Shown: positions 36,324 to 45,523 of the stretch, in pieces | How positions within the stretch are numbered: the first letter of the stretch is position 1 | Layout of the letters: each line of letters starts with the position of its first letter | NCBI RefSeq assembly: GCF_900637185.1 | Contig: NZ_LR134352.1 | Location: 682,001-746,000, forward strand | Direction of reading: 5' to 3' | Source: Nocardia asteroides | GTDB taxonomy: Bacteria; Actinomycetota; Actinomycetes; Mycobacteriales; Mycobacteriaceae | Length of the DNA: 64,000 nt | The notes under the pieces: generated by a model | Seen by the model: the letters and a program-made list of their open reading frames with translations, nothing else | The model's database searches: none | Told to the model about the DNA's origin: nothing | Made by a program: the position numbers and the translations under genes

Positions 36324-37178
36324 TCAGACCACCTGTGGGGGGAAGACCGCGGCGTAGATCTGGGTGATCGCGACGTTGACGCCGAGCAACATGACCATGG
36401 AGCTCACCACCGCCGAGTTCACCGCGTTCGCGACGCCGCCGGGGCCGCCGCGGGCGTTCAGGCCCGAGTCGCAGGCGATGACCGCCGCGATGATGCCGAA
36501 GATCACCGACTTGAGCAGCGCCACCGCGAGGTCGCGGGTGACCGCGAACGAGGCGAAGGTGCTCATGTACGAACCGGGCGTGCCCGCCTGGGCGAAGATG
36601 TTGAACATGTAGCCGGTGATGAAACCGACGAAGACGACGAAGCCGCACAGCAGGAAGCTGACGATCATCGCGGCGCCGAGCCGGGGGGCGACCAGCCTGC
36701 GCAACGGATCGACGCCCATCACCTTCATCGCGTCGATCTCCTCGCGGATCGTGCGGGAGCCGAGGTCGGCGCACACGGCCGAACCGACCGCGCCGGCGAT
36801 CATGATCGAGGTGACCAGGGGCGCGCCCTGCTGGATGATGCCCAGGCCGTTGGCCGCGCCGATGAACGAGGTCGCGCCGACCTGACCGGCGACGGCGCCG
36901 ACCTGGATGGACACGATCACCGCGATCGGGATGGCGACGAGCAGGGTGGGCGCGGCGGCGACATTGGCCATGAACGCGCACTGGCGGACGAACTCGTCGA
37001 AGGGGAAGCGCCTGCGGAAGATCGCGACGATCAGCTCCGTGATCGCCTCGACACCCATCGTGATCTGTCGGCCGAACGTCTCGAGGGACTTCTTCGGATG
37101 GTCGTCCCAAAGGCCCTTGGTCCGGTCGACAGCTTCACTGACGCGTGAACGGGCGGGCGGACTCTCGGTCGACTGCAC
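36324..37178 (-). CDS. yrbEA: MlaE/YrbE-family ABC permease, YrbEA
   Basis: A 284-residue permease with the MlaE motif GSRTIREEIDAMKVMGVDP and about five membrane helices. It forms the pore with YrbEB. The start is the GTG at 37178 (VQSTESPPARSR), with GAGAGGGG upstream at good spacing; the frame is open further up but begins implausibly. It is the first gene of the mce operon, and its promoter must lie in the 37179-37640 gap. Confidence 0.93.
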   Translation of the reverse strand: MQSTESPPARSRVSEAVDRTKGLWDDHPKKSLETFGRQITMGVEAITELIVAIFRRRFPFDEFVRQCAFMANVAAAPTLLVAIPIAVIVSIQVGAVAGQVGATSFIGAANGLGIIQQGAPLVTSIMIAGAVGSAVCADLGSRTIREEIDAMKVMGVDPLRRLVAPRLGAAMIVSFLLCGFVVFVGFITGYMFNIFAQAGTPGSYMSTFASFAVTRDLAVALLKSVIFGIIAAVIACDSGLNARGGPGGVANAVNSAVVSSMVMLLGVNVAITQIYAAVFPPQVV

Positions 37179-37640
37179 TGCTAATACCCCTCTCGACGCC
37201 AGGTCATCAACACCCCGACGACTTGTTTGCTTGACGCACCTTACTACGGAGTAGCGCAGAACACACCACCGACATGTGAGCGGCGTCATAGACAGAGGTC
37301 ACGGTCGGAAACTGCAATGAGTCCTGCCACGACGGACCATACAGCCCGTAATTGTGGCGGCATCGACGATTGCGCGGGATGTCGTTTTCGACAGGGATTC
37401 CCAGTACCGGCGGTCGCGGCGAATAAATATTGCGGAAAACTGTCATTCATAACGAACCCCCCTTCCGAATATCCGATCAGATCACAGACCGAACTCGTAA
37501 CTGGACAATTGATCACTCCATTGATAGATAACCGCTATCACGAGTCCAGGCGGCGCGGGCGAGGCGCGCCCGGGACGGAATACAGGGACGATAGGCAGAC
37601 CGAATTGATATCGTGCGGACTTCCGACCGTCTGGAGGGAC
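37179..37640. promoter_or_regulatory. Divergent intergenic region between the mce operon and the S1 protease
   Basis: No credible gene in 462 nt. It must hold the mce promoter (minus) and the protease promoter (plus). TACT (37243-37246) and AGTA (37251-37254) flank a 4-base centre on the mce side. The 37400-37560 part is markedly AT-richer than its surroundings and contains GATA-ACCGC-TATC near 37528-37540. No motif matches a known mce regulator site that I can name. Confidence 0.5.
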
Positions 37641-38315
37641 ATGTTCACCACACTCGCCAAGGTGGCCAACGCTGCCTTCGCCGTCGCGTTCGGTGCAGCT
37701 CTTCTCGGCACCGGCGCCGGCGCTTCGCAGGCACAGCCAGGGCCGCCGGTGATCGGCGGCGGCTCCGGGATCGTCATCGACAACATGTTCGAGTGCACCG
37801 TCACCACGGTCGGCCACGACGGCGCGGGCAGACTCGTCGGCCTGACCGCGGGCCACTGCGGCGACGCGGGCGCCTCGGTCACCGCCGAGGTGGACCGCGG
37901 CTACGGCGAGATCGGCCGGTTCGCCTACAGCAACAACGAACTCGACTACGCGGTCATCGAATTCACCCCGGGCCGGATCACCCCGGTCAACCGGATCGGC
38001 AACGTCACCATCACCGGCGTCGGCGGGCCCGCCCAGTTCCCGACGATCGTCTGCAAGGAAGGCCGGACCACCGGCAACACCTGCGGCATCACCTGGGGCG
38101 ACGTCTTCCAGACCAATACCGAGACCTGGTCGCAGATGTGCGTGGTCGAAGGCGATTCCGGCGCACCGGTCGTCGTCGGCTCGACCCTGGTCGGCATGGT
38201 GAACGCCTACCTGGCCGTCGCCTGCTTCGGCCCCGAGGTCGGCACCAACATGAGCGCGATCATGAACGACGTCAACGGCCGCGGCGGCGTGGGCGCGGGC
38301 TTCCACCCGGTGTAG
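37641..38315 (+). CDS. Secreted chymotrypsin-like (S1 family) serine protease
   Basis: A 224-residue protein. The signal peptide is VANAAFAVAFGAALLGTGAG, with cleavage near SQA/QAQ. The trypsin-fold triad is present: His in GLTAGHCGDAG, Asp in NNELDYAVIEF, Ser in VVEGDSGAPVVV. Cysteines are paired as in S1 enzymes (CTV/HCG, CKE/CGI, MCVVE/VACF). It lacks the long pro-domain of alpha-lytic proteases. The ATG at 37641 follows GGAGGG. A terminator follows; no operon partner. Confidence 0.92.
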   Translation: MFTTLAKVANAAFAVAFGAALLGTGAGASQAQPGPPVIGGGSGIVIDNMFECTVTTVGHDGAGRLVGLTAGHCGDAGASVTAEVDRGYGEIGRFAYSNNELDYAVIEFTPGRITPVNRIGNVTITGVGGPAQFPTIVCKEGRTTGNTCGITWGDVFQTNTETWSQMCVVEGDSGAPVVVGSTLVGMVNAYLAVACFGPEVGTNMSAIMNDVNGRGGVGAGFHPV

Positions 38316-38328
38316 GACACCGGATACC

Positions 38329-38362
38329 GAACGGGCCGGGTGGGCAGCCACCCGGCCCGTTC
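38329..38362. terminator. Bidirectional terminator between the S1 protease and the MFS gene
   Basis: GAACGGGCCGGGTGG (38329-38343) and its exact complement (38348-38362) form a 15-bp stem with loop GCAG. The last base pairs overlap the stop codon of the convergent MFS gene. Confidence 0.85.
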
Positions 38363-39812
38363 ATTTCGATACGACCGGGGCGAGCGCGGGACCGTCGGAG
38401 CCGGCGCAATGCGGCAGGCAGTCGACCCGCTCGGGTTCCGGCTTCCGGCGCGGCACCCGCAGCAGCACACCCGCGATCACCGCGCCGACCAGCAGCAATC
38501 CCGCACACCAGCGCATCGCGGTGTCGAAGCCTGCGGCGAAGGCGACCGGGTCGTCGAAGGCGCCGGACAGGCCGGCCAGTCCGGGCAGTGCCGCGACGGC
38601 CAGCAGCTGGGCCGTCCTGGCGACGGCGTTGTTCACCCCGGACGCGATGCCCGCGTCGGCCACCGGCACCGCCGCCAGCACCGCGCCGGTCAGCGGAGCC
38701 ACCATCACCGACAATCCGAGCCCGAAGATCAGCACGCCCGGCAGCACCTCGGTGAGGTAGTTCGCGTCGGGCCCGATCCGGTGCAGCGCGAAGACGCCGC
38801 CCGCGGCGAGCAGCGGGCCCACGGTCATCGGGATCCGCGGTCCGTGCCGCTGCGCCCAGCGCCCGGCCGGCGCGGACAGCACCAGCATCAGCAGCGTCAC
38901 CGGCAGACTCGCCGCGCCCGAGGCCATCGGCGAATACCCCGAGACCAGCTGCAACTGCAGCACCAGCAGGAAGAACACGCCGCCCAGCGCGGCGTAGACG
39001 AAGAAGGTCACCAGGTTCGCGGCGGTGAACACGCGCGAGCCGAACAGCGTGGGCGGCACCAGCGGATTCGCGCTGCGCAGTTCCACCACGACGAACACCG
39101 CCAGCGCCACCAGACCGACGCCGATCAGGGCCACCTGCCCCTCGATCAGCCCCAGCGTGAGCGCGCCGAGCGCGACGGCGACGATCACCGCACCCGGCAC
39201 ATCGATACGCGACGGCGCGTCGGGATCGCGGCTCTCCGGCACCCACTTCGTCGCCACCACCGCGACGAGCAGCGCCAGCGGCACGTTGAGCAGGAAGATC
39301 GCCCGCCAGCCGACCAGGTCGATCAGGCCGCCGCCGAGCAGCGGCCCGAACGCGCCCGCCACCCCGCCCAGACCCGACCACAGGCCGATCGCGCTGCCCT
39401 GGTCGCGCTCGTCGATGGACGCCGAGATCAGCGCCAGGCTGCCCGGGGTGAGCAGCGCGCCCGCCACCCCCTGCAGCAGCCGCGCCACGACCAGCATCTC
39501 GATGTTCACCGCGACCGCGCACAGCAGCGAGGTGATCGCGAATCCGACGATCCCCCAGACGAACACGCGCCTGCGGCCCAGCCGGTCACCGAGCGAGCCG
39601 CCGAGCAGGATGAACGAGGCCAGGGTCAGCGTGTAGCCGTTGACGGTCCACTGCAGCCCGGCGACGTCGGTGTGCAGCGACTCGCCGATGCGCGGCAACG
39701 CGACCGAGACGACGGTGGCGTCCAGCGACGCCATCGACGAGCCGAGAATGGTGGCCAGCAGAATCCACCGGCCAGTGGCCGAGTGGAGCCGGACCGTCCG
39801 ATTCGGGGGCAC
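38361..39812 (-). CDS. MFS drug/proton antiporter, EmrB/QacA (DHA2) type
   Basis: A 483-residue transporter with about 14 membrane helices. The DHA2 motifs are present: motif D1-like MASLDATVVSVALPRIGESL, motif A as GGSLGDRLGRRRVF, and motif C-like GLGGVAGAFGPLLGGGLID. It probably exports toxic compounds. The only possible start is the GTG at 39812, because a stop codon lies 4 codons upstream. The GGGGAGG sequence abuts the GTG directly, so a leaderless transcript starting at the GTG is plausible. Confidence 0.9.
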   Translation of the reverse strand: MPPNRTVRLHSATGRWILLATILGSSMASLDATVVSVALPRIGESLHTDVAGLQWTVNGYTLTLASFILLGGSLGDRLGRRRVFVWGIVGFAITSLLCAVAVNIEMLVVARLLQGVAGALLTPGSLALISASIDERDQGSAIGLWSGLGGVAGAFGPLLGGGLIDLVGWRAIFLLNVPLALLVAVVATKWVPESRDPDAPSRIDVPGAVIVAVALGALTLGLIEGQVALIGVGLVALAVFVVVELRSANPLVPPTLFGSRVFTAANLVTFFVYAALGGVFFLLVLQLQLVSGYSPMASGAASLPVTLLMLVLSAPAGRWAQRHGPRIPMTVGPLLAAGGVFALHRIGPDANYLTEVLPGVLIFGLGLSVMVAPLTGAVLAAVPVADAGIASGVNNAVARTAQLLAVAALPGLAGLSGAFDDPVAFAAGFDTAMRWCAGLLLVGAVIAGVLLRVPRRKPEPERVDCLPHCAGSDGPALAPVVSK

Positions 39813-39850
39813 CTCCCCAAACTAGCGCCCCGCGGCGCCGGTTCGCGGAA

Positions 39851-40483
39851 CTACAGGCTCTGCACGCAGACGACGACCTTGCGCTCGGGATACTTGAACC
39901 CGGAGTCGGCCGCGTCGGGGCAGTCGTCGACGCTGTCGGTGCCGTTCTTGATCGTGACGACCTTGACCGGCTCCGAGCCGCCCTCACCGCATTCGATGCG
40001 TTTGGGCTCGTCGCCGCCGACGTCCATGCAGCCGCCGACCACCCAGTCGATGTCCAGGCAGAGCGCGCCGGTCTCGATGCCGTTGAGGGTCTCGGCGTAG
40101 AAGTTGTCGCGGTCGCTGACGCAGCCGGAGCTGTTCTTGGCCTTGCCGATGACCTTGTAGTTCGACGAGCGGCTGCCGCAGGACGCCTTGTCGATGGTGG
40201 CGTCGTTGACGGTGCCGCCCAGCGCGACGCAGTCGCCGACGTTGGCCTGGAAGTCGGTGTTGCCGCCGCGGGTCGAGGTCTGCGCCGGTTTGCTCGGCGT
40301 CGGCTTGCCCGAGGTCGGTTTGCCCGGCTTGGTGGTGGGCCCGGGGTTACCGGTCGCCGGGACGACCTCGATCGCGGGCTGAGCGTGGCCATCGATGGTG
40401 CCACCGCATCCGGACGCGACGAATGCCGTCACGGCGATGGCGGCCGCGCCGACGAGCCGGCCGATGGACAGGTCTGCAAACAC
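39851..40483 (-). CDS. LppU-like lipoprotein
   Basis: A 210-residue protein. The signal peptide ends in lipobox VASGC (about residue 26), then comes a Pro/Lys/Thr-rich linker (PTTKPGKPTSGKPTPSKPA). A compact Cys-rich domain follows (VGDCVALGG, KASCGSRS, SSGCVSDR, ALCLDIDW, GGCMDVG, IECGEGG, DDCPDAAD, VVVCVQSL), like the LppU/SCO3897 domain with several disulphides. It is anchored on the outer face of the membrane; function unknown. The GTG start at 40483 is uncertain. Confidence 0.8.
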   Translation of the reverse strand: MFADLSIGRLVGAAAIAVTAFVASGCGGTIDGHAQPAIEVVPATGNPGPTTKPGKPTSGKPTPSKPAQTSTRGGNTDFQANVGDCVALGGTVNDATIDKASCGSRSSNYKVIGKAKNSSGCVSDRDNFYAETLNGIETGALCLDIDWVVGGCMDVGGDEPKRIECGEGGSEPVKVVTIKNGTDSVDDCPDAADSGFKYPERKVVVCVQSL

Positions 40484-40599
40484 CTACTGTGAATACACCA
40501 CCGGAGCCACCGGCGTCGACTCGATCCCGGTAGCCGGGTAGCTGGGTTACCCTTGGGATTCCGGCCCCCCGGCCGAACCTGCATCAGGAGGTGAACCCG

Positions 40600-41886
40600 A
40601 TGGTGGCAGCAACGGCGGGAGATTTCGGCCCCCTGACCCGTCCCGGCGGCACGCCGCTCGCGGCGCCGCGCCAAATGCTGGTCGACCCCCGATTCATCCG
40701 GCTCGCCGACCATTTCTTCGGTCTGTTCCCGCAGCCGAGCCGGGGCGGCGGCGCGCTGGCCATCTATCTGGACGGCAGGCCGGTCGTCGACATCTGGGCC
40801 GGCTGGGCCGCCAAGGATCAGCGCTGGAACGGCGAGAACGTCGCCCTCACCTTCTCCACCGGCAAGGGTGTCGCGGCCACGGTCGTGCACCGGCTGGCCG
40901 AGCGCGGGCTGATCGATTACGAGGCGCCGGTGGCGCGGTACTGGCCGGAGTTCGCCGCGCACGGCAAGCACGACATCACCGTCCGCGACGTGCTCTCGCA
41001 TCGGGCCGGGTTGCACCGGGTCCGCGGGCTGGTGCCGGGCCGCGAGGGCATCCTCGACTACGGCGCGGTGGTGACCGCGCTGGCCGAGAGCCCCGCCGAC
41101 CCGCGCCGCATCCGGTCCTCGGGCTATCACGCGATCACCTTCGGGTGGCTGGTCGCCGAGATCGTGCAGCGGGTCACCGGCGAACCGTTCACCACGGTGT
41201 TGCGGCGAGAAGTGGCCGAGCCCTTGGGCACCGACGAGTTCTGGTTCCAGGTGCCCGCCGCGCAACGACACCGGATCGCGAAGATCTTCCCGCATCTGGC
41301 GCCGCCGGGGATCCGGTGGAACACCGCGTCCTCGGTGCTGTCGTGGGTGCGGCCGGCGCGCGGGCTGGCCGAGGCGGGCATGCCGGAGAGCTTCGACGAA
41401 CTCGTCCGCGACCCGCGCGTGCACGACGCGGTGATGCCCGGCTGGAACGGCGTCTTCTCCGCGCGCGCCCTGGCCAGGATGTACGGCGCGCTGGCCAACG
41501 ACGGCGTCGTCTACGCCGCCGATGCCGAACATCGCCCCGCGCAGGGTGATCCCACCGTGCGGTTCCTGCGGCCGGAGACGATCGAGGCCGCCAACCGGAC
41601 CCAGCAGAGCGACAGCCGCGACTACGTCCTCGGCCTGCCCCTGCGTTTCACCCTCGGCTATCACCGGCCGGTGCTGATGACCAAGCAGCAGCCCCGGCAC
41701 GCGTTCGGCCACTACGGCATCGGTGGTTCCGGCGCCTACGCCGACCCGGGCCTGCGGATGTCGATCGCGTTCGTCACCAACCGGCTCGGCAACGCGGTGA
41801 CCGCGCTCGGCGACGCGCGACTGGCCAAACTCTCGGCCATCGCGCAGGGCACGGTGCGCCGGCTACGGGCGGCCGAGCAGAGCTAG
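40600..41886 (+). CDS. Serine hydrolase of the beta-lactamase/esterase (class C-like) family
   Basis: A 428-residue cytosolic protein with no signal peptide. The SxxK motif is LTFSTGKGVAATVVHRL (catalytic Ser and Lys). A conserved Tyr lies in RSSGYHAITFGWLVAEIV, and HYGIGGSGAYADP stands in the KTG-like position, where the usual Lys is replaced. This arrangement is typical of EstB-type esterases and lipid-active hydrolases rather than true beta-lactamases. The ATG at 40600 was chosen because AGGAGG ends 8 nt upstream; a GTG at 40591 overlaps that site. A P450 gene follows 41 nt downstream. Confidence 0.88.
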   Translation: MVAATAGDFGPLTRPGGTPLAAPRQMLVDPRFIRLADHFFGLFPQPSRGGGALAIYLDGRPVVDIWAGWAAKDQRWNGENVALTFSTGKGVAATVVHRLAERGLIDYEAPVARYWPEFAAHGKHDITVRDVLSHRAGLHRVRGLVPGREGILDYGAVVTALAESPADPRRIRSSGYHAITFGWLVAEIVQRVTGEPFTTVLRREVAEPLGTDEFWFQVPAAQRHRIAKIFPHLAPPGIRWNTASSVLSWVRPARGLAEAGMPESFDELVRDPRVHDAVMPGWNGVFSARALARMYGALANDGVVYAADAEHRPAQGDPTVRFLRPETIEAANRTQQSDSRDYVLGLPLRFTLGYHRPVLMTKQQPRHAFGHYGIGGSGAYADPGLRMSIAFVTNRLGNAVTALGDARLAKLSAIAQGTVRRLRAAEQS

Positions 41887-41927
41887 CCGATTCGAACCGG
41901 CCACCGGCGCGCGCCGTACCAACGGAC

Positions 41928-43262
41928 ATGACAGCGCCCAACCCGCCCCGCCTGTCGCTGCTGCACGGCCTGGCCGCGGCCCGCGATTTCGACGGCTACC
42001 TGCGTCGACGCGCCGGTGGTGGTGATCCGTTCGCGGTGGGCTTCCCCGGCTTCCCGCCCGTGCTGTTCACCGGGACGCCCGAGGGCGCGCGGGAACTGTT
42101 CCGCGCGCCGGTGCCCCTGGTCGAGCCACCGCGGCCGAACCCGATCGAGCCGATGGTCGGCGCGGCCTCGCTCATCCTCTCCGCTGGTACGCGCCATCGC
42201 ACCGACCGCGCGGTGCTCGCCCCCGCCCTGCACGCGCAGCGGGTGCGCGCACTGGCACCGGTGATCCGCAACGCCACTCTGCGCGAGATCGAAAACGGCA
42301 GCGGCCCAACGTCTTCCTGGCAGCTCGGGCGCCCGTTCGATGCGCTCGCGGCGGCGCACGCCATCACCCTGCGCGTCATCCTGGCCGCGATGTTCGGCGC
42401 CGACACCGATCGCGCGCCCGAATACGCCGGGGCCGTCACCGATTTCCTCGCCACCTTCACCACCCCGCTTCTCGCTGCGCCCGTCTTACGCAGGAACATG
42501 GGCGGTTTCGGTCCGTGGGCACGATTCGCCGCGGCCAGAAACCGGCTGGACCGGATGCTGCTGACCGAGGTCGCCCGCAGACGCGCCGAGCCGCGCACGG
42601 CGTCCGCCGACCTGCTCGATCTGCTGCTCGACCTCCGCTACGACGACGGCACCGCCCTCACCGACACCGAACTCTGCGAACAGCTGCGCACCCTGCTCGT
42701 GGCAGGCCACGAGACCACCGCGACCACCCTCACCTGGGCGCTGTATCACGTGCACCGCGAACCCGGCCTGCTCGACCGGCTCACCACCGAACTGTCGGCC
42801 GCGCGCGCCGACCCCGCCGACCAGGCCGCGCTGCCCCTGCTCGGCGCGGTCTGCCAGGAGACCCTGCGGCTGCACCCCGCCGTCCCGATCGTGCTGCGCA
42901 CCCTCACCGGCCCGTGGCACTGGCGCGGGCTCGACCTGACCGCGGGCCAGACGATCGGCCTCGCCGTCGGCGTGCTGCACAGCCGCCCCGAGACCTGGCC
43001 CGCGCCCCAGCTGTTCCACCCCGACCGCTTCCTGGACCGCAAGGTCTCCCCGTTCGACTACGCCCCGTTCGGCGGCGGGCACCGCCGCTGCATCGGAGCG
43101 ACCCTGGCCGAGTACGAACTCCGCATCGTGCTGGCAACCGTATTGACCGAGGTCCGCCTGTCTTTGGATCCCGCGCTCGCCCTGGGCGCCCGCCCTCGCA
43201 GCGTCCCGAGCAACCTGGCCACGGCCCCGGATCGGGCGATCCACTTCACACGGACGGCGTGA
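41928..43262 (+). CDS. Cytochrome P450
   Basis: A 444-residue P450. The I-helix oxygen-activation motif is LLVAGHETTATTL, the K-helix ExxR is ETLRLHP, PERF-like FHPDRFLDRK follows, and the haem loop FGGGHRRCIGATLAEYEL contains the ligand Cys. It is soluble, of bacterial class I architecture, and needs a ferredoxin partner not encoded here. Substrate unknown. The ATG at 41928 is used. It is likely co-transcribed with the serine hydrolase. Confidence 0.93.
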   Translation: MTAPNPPRLSLLHGLAAARDFDGYLRRRAGGGDPFAVGFPGFPPVLFTGTPEGARELFRAPVPLVEPPRPNPIEPMVGAASLILSAGTRHRTDRAVLAPALHAQRVRALAPVIRNATLREIENGSGPTSSWQLGRPFDALAAAHAITLRVILAAMFGADTDRAPEYAGAVTDFLATFTTPLLAAPVLRRNMGGFGPWARFAAARNRLDRMLLTEVARRRAEPRTASADLLDLLLDLRYDDGTALTDTELCEQLRTLLVAGHETTATTLTWALYHVHREPGLLDRLTTELSAARADPADQAALPLLGAVCQETLRLHPAVPIVLRTLTGPWHWRGLDLTAGQTIGLAVGVLHSRPETWPAPQLFHPDRFLDRKVSPFDYAPFGGGHRRCIGATLAEYELRIVLATVLTEVRLSLDPALALGARPRSVPSNLATAPDRAIHFTRTA

Positions 43263-43564
43263 TTTCGGTCACCCCAGGTTTGAGGCTTACACCGTGGTGT
43301 TTCGACCGCGTGCGATGTCACCGTCGGCGACTCGCCGCTGTGAGCGCGGCGTTTGACGAAAGCCCGTGTATAACAGCGCGTTATGTGACCCAGCGCACAG
43401 AGTTGCCGGGCCGTTATCAGCGTTCGGCGCGGCTGGCACGGTGTCACCTCGGGCGGGTAGGAATGGACGGTCAGGGTCGGGGCGTCGTTACCCCGTGGAG
43501 ACCCGTTGCGGACTCCGCGTCAATCACGAAGATCTCGGGCCGCGCACGCGGAACGAGAGATGGA
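43263..43564. promoter_or_regulatory. Intergenic region with candidate promoter for the L,D-transpeptidase
   Basis: No gene seen in 302 nt. A TATAAC hexamer (43369-43374) lies inside the inverted repeat ATAAC-AGCGC-GTTAT (43370-43384). TTGACG occurs at 43353-43358, but the spacing to TATAAC is too short for a standard pair. Assignment of the promoter is tentative. Confidence 0.35.
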
Positions 43565-44449
43565 ATGGACGAGAAACCTATGCACTACGAGGCAAATATG
43601 CAGCAATCGCGCTGGCTTCGCCGGGGCCTGCTGCTGTCGGCAGCGTTCGCGGCGGCAGGCGCACTGGTCGTCGTGCCCGCGCAGGCCCAGCCGGCCCTCC
43701 CGGGCTCCGGTTCCAGCCAGCCCGCGGTGAACGAGCCCGCCCCGCAGGCTCCCTTCGCGCCGCCGAACATCAACATCGCCGACGGCGAGACCGTCGGCGT
43801 CGCGCAGCCGATCATCATCACGTTCAAGGAGCCGGTCGCCGACCGCGCCGCCGCCGAGAAGGCCATCAAGGTCACCTCGAGCCAGGCCGCGCCCGGCCAC
43901 TTCTACTGGACCGGCGAGAAGCAGGTGCGCTGGAAGCCGAACGAGTTCTGGCCCGCCAACACCGACGTGACCGTCGTGGCAGGCGGCACCACCAGCGCGT
44001 TCCGCATCGGCGACGCCTTCGTCGCCACCGTCGACGACAACACCAAGATGATCACCGTCACCGTCAACGGTGAGGTCGTCAAGGAGATGCCCACCTCGCT
44101 GGGCAAGCCGGGCCACGAGACCCCGAACGGCACCTACATCGTGGGCGAGCGGTTCGAGAAGATGACCATGGACTCCTCCACCTACGGCGTGCCGGTCACC
44201 GACCCCGAGGGCTACAAGCTCGAGGTCGAGTACGCGACCCGCATCTCCAACAGCGGCATCTTCGTGCACGCCGCGCCGTGGTCGGTGGGCCAGCAGGGCT
44301 ACTCCAACGCCAGCCACGGCTGCCTGAACGTGAGCACCGAGAACGCCAAGTGGTTCCTGGAGAACTCGCGCCGCGGCGACGCCGTGATCATCTCCAACAC
44401 CCAGGGCGGCACCCTGAGTGCCGGTGACGGACTGGGCGACTGGAACTGA
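43565..44449 (+). CDS. L,D-transpeptidase (YkuD) with Ig-like domain
   Basis: A 294-residue exported enzyme. The signal peptide (LRRGLLLSAAFAAAGALVVV, cleavage after AQA) is followed by a Pro-rich segment and an Ig-like domain (PNINIADGETVGVAQPIIITF, GHFYWTGEKQVRWKP). The YkuD domain has GIFVHAAPWSVGQQG and SNASHGCLNVS, with the catalytic Cys and its His. It makes 3-3 crosslinks in peptidoglycan, the main crosslink type in mycolata. ATG 43565 is preceded by a purine-rich AGAGATGGA; ATG 43580 is an alternative. A U-tract terminator follows. Confidence 0.92.
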   Translation: MDEKPMHYEANMQQSRWLRRGLLLSAAFAAAGALVVVPAQAQPALPGSGSSQPAVNEPAPQAPFAPPNINIADGETVGVAQPIIITFKEPVADRAAAEKAIKVTSSQAAPGHFYWTGEKQVRWKPNEFWPANTDVTVVAGGTTSAFRIGDAFVATVDDNTKMITVTVNGEVVKEMPTSLGKPGHETPNGTYIVGERFEKMTMDSSTYGVPVTDPEGYKLEVEYATRISNSGIFVHAAPWSVGQQGYSNASHGCLNVSTENAKWFLENSRRGDAVIISNTQGGTLSAGDGLGDWN

Positions 44450-44459
44450 TCCACTGAAC

Positions 44460-44506
44460 AAAAGCCGAACAATACGATCAATCGCGGTCGTGTTGTTCGG
44501 CTTTTT
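44460..44506 (+). terminator. Rho-independent terminator of the L,D-transpeptidase gene
   Basis: AAAAGCCGAACAA (44460-44472) pairs with TTGTTCGGCTTTT (44493-44505). ACGA/TCGT continues the stem after one mismatch, followed by a T-run. A canonical U-tract terminator is unusual in this GC-rich window. Confidence 0.9.
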
Positions 44507-44530
44507 GCTGTACTCGGCCTTGTGCGCCCG

Positions 44531-45523
44531 ATGTTCAGAAGATCGGCGGCCGAGGTTAACCGACAGTTCGCCGTGCGCCGTAAAGCTGCCGCGGTGCGAA
44601 GCAGTCCAGAGCGGGTCCTCCCCGCACCACGCGGCCGCGGGCTGAAAAACCGCCCGTGGCAGGACTATGCGCTGTTCCTCGTCCTGGTCGTGCCGAATCT
44701 GGCGCTGCTGGCGCTGTTCGTCTACCGGCCGCTGGCCGACAACATCCGGCTGTCGTTCACCGACTGGAACATCGCCGATCCCGTCGCCACCGGAATCGGT
44801 TTCGACAACTACGTCGAGTGGTGGCAGCGCGACGATTCCTGGAAGGTCGTCGGCAACACGGTGATCTTCACCGTCGCGGCCGTGGTGGTGAGCATGGCGC
44901 TCGGCCTCGCGCTGGCCCTGCTGCTCGACCGAAAACTCTTCGGGCGCAATGTGGTTCGGTCCGCCATATTCGCGCCGTTCGTGATCTCCGGCGCGGCGAT
45001 CGGCGTGGCGTTCCAATTCATCTTCGATCCGAGTTTCGGCTTGGTCCAGGATGTACTGCACCGCGTCGGCGTCGAGCGCGTTCCGGATTTCTACCAGGAC
45101 CCGCACTGGGCGCTGTTCATGGTGACGATCACTTACATCTGGAAGAACCTCGGATATACCTTCGTCATCTATCTGGCCGCGCTGCAGGGCGTACACGCCG
45201 AGTTGATGGAAGCCGCCGAAATGGACGGCGCGAGCCGCTGGACCACTTTCACGAAAGTGCTTCTGCCGCAATTGCGCCCGACGACATTCTTTCTCTCGAT
45301 CACGGTACTGCTCAACTCGCTGCAAGTCTTCGACATCATCAATGTGATGACCCGCGGCGGGCCGCTCGGCAACGGCACGACCACCATGGTCTTCCAGGTG
45401 TACGAGGAGTCGTTCCGCAATTTCCGGGCGGGCTACGGCGCCACCGTCGCCACCATCATGTTCGCGGTGCTGCTGGTGGTGACCCTGATCCAGGTCCGCG
45501 TGATGGATCGGGGCGAACGATGA
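44531..45523 (+). CDS. ugpA: ABC sugar/glycerophosphodiester permease UgpA
   Basis: A 330-residue permease with six predicted membrane helices (first: YALFLVLVVPNLALLALFV). The permease EAA loop is ELMEAAEMDGASRWTTFTKVLLPQL. It pairs with UgpE to import glycerophosphocholine or glycerol-3-phosphate, as in mycobacterial ugpAEBC. The start is uncertain: ATG 44531 lacks a clear ribosome site; GTG 44522 and GTGs at 44573 and 44594 are possible. The operon begins right after the upstream terminator. Confidence 0.88.
   Translation: MFRRSAAEVNRQFAVRRKAAAVRSSPERVLPAPRGRGLKNRPWQDYALFLVLVVPNLALLALFVYRPLADNIRLSFTDWNIADPVATGIGFDNYVEWWQRDDSWKVVGNTVIFTVAAVVVSMALGLALALLLDRKLFGRNVVRSAIFAPFVISGAAIGVAFQFIFDPSFGLVQDVLHRVGVERVPDFYQDPHWALFMVTITYIWKNLGYTFVIYLAALQGVHAELMEAAEMDGASRWTTFTKVLLPQLRPTTFFLSITVLLNSLQVFDIINVMTRGGPLGNGTTTMVFQVYEESFRNFRAGYGATVATIMFAVLLVVTLIQVRVMDRGER

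Noticed and set aside
37207..37446. A 79-residue minus-strand frame upstream of yrbEA
   Set aside because: It lies in the divergent promoter region, has a poor start and shows no recognisable sequence.
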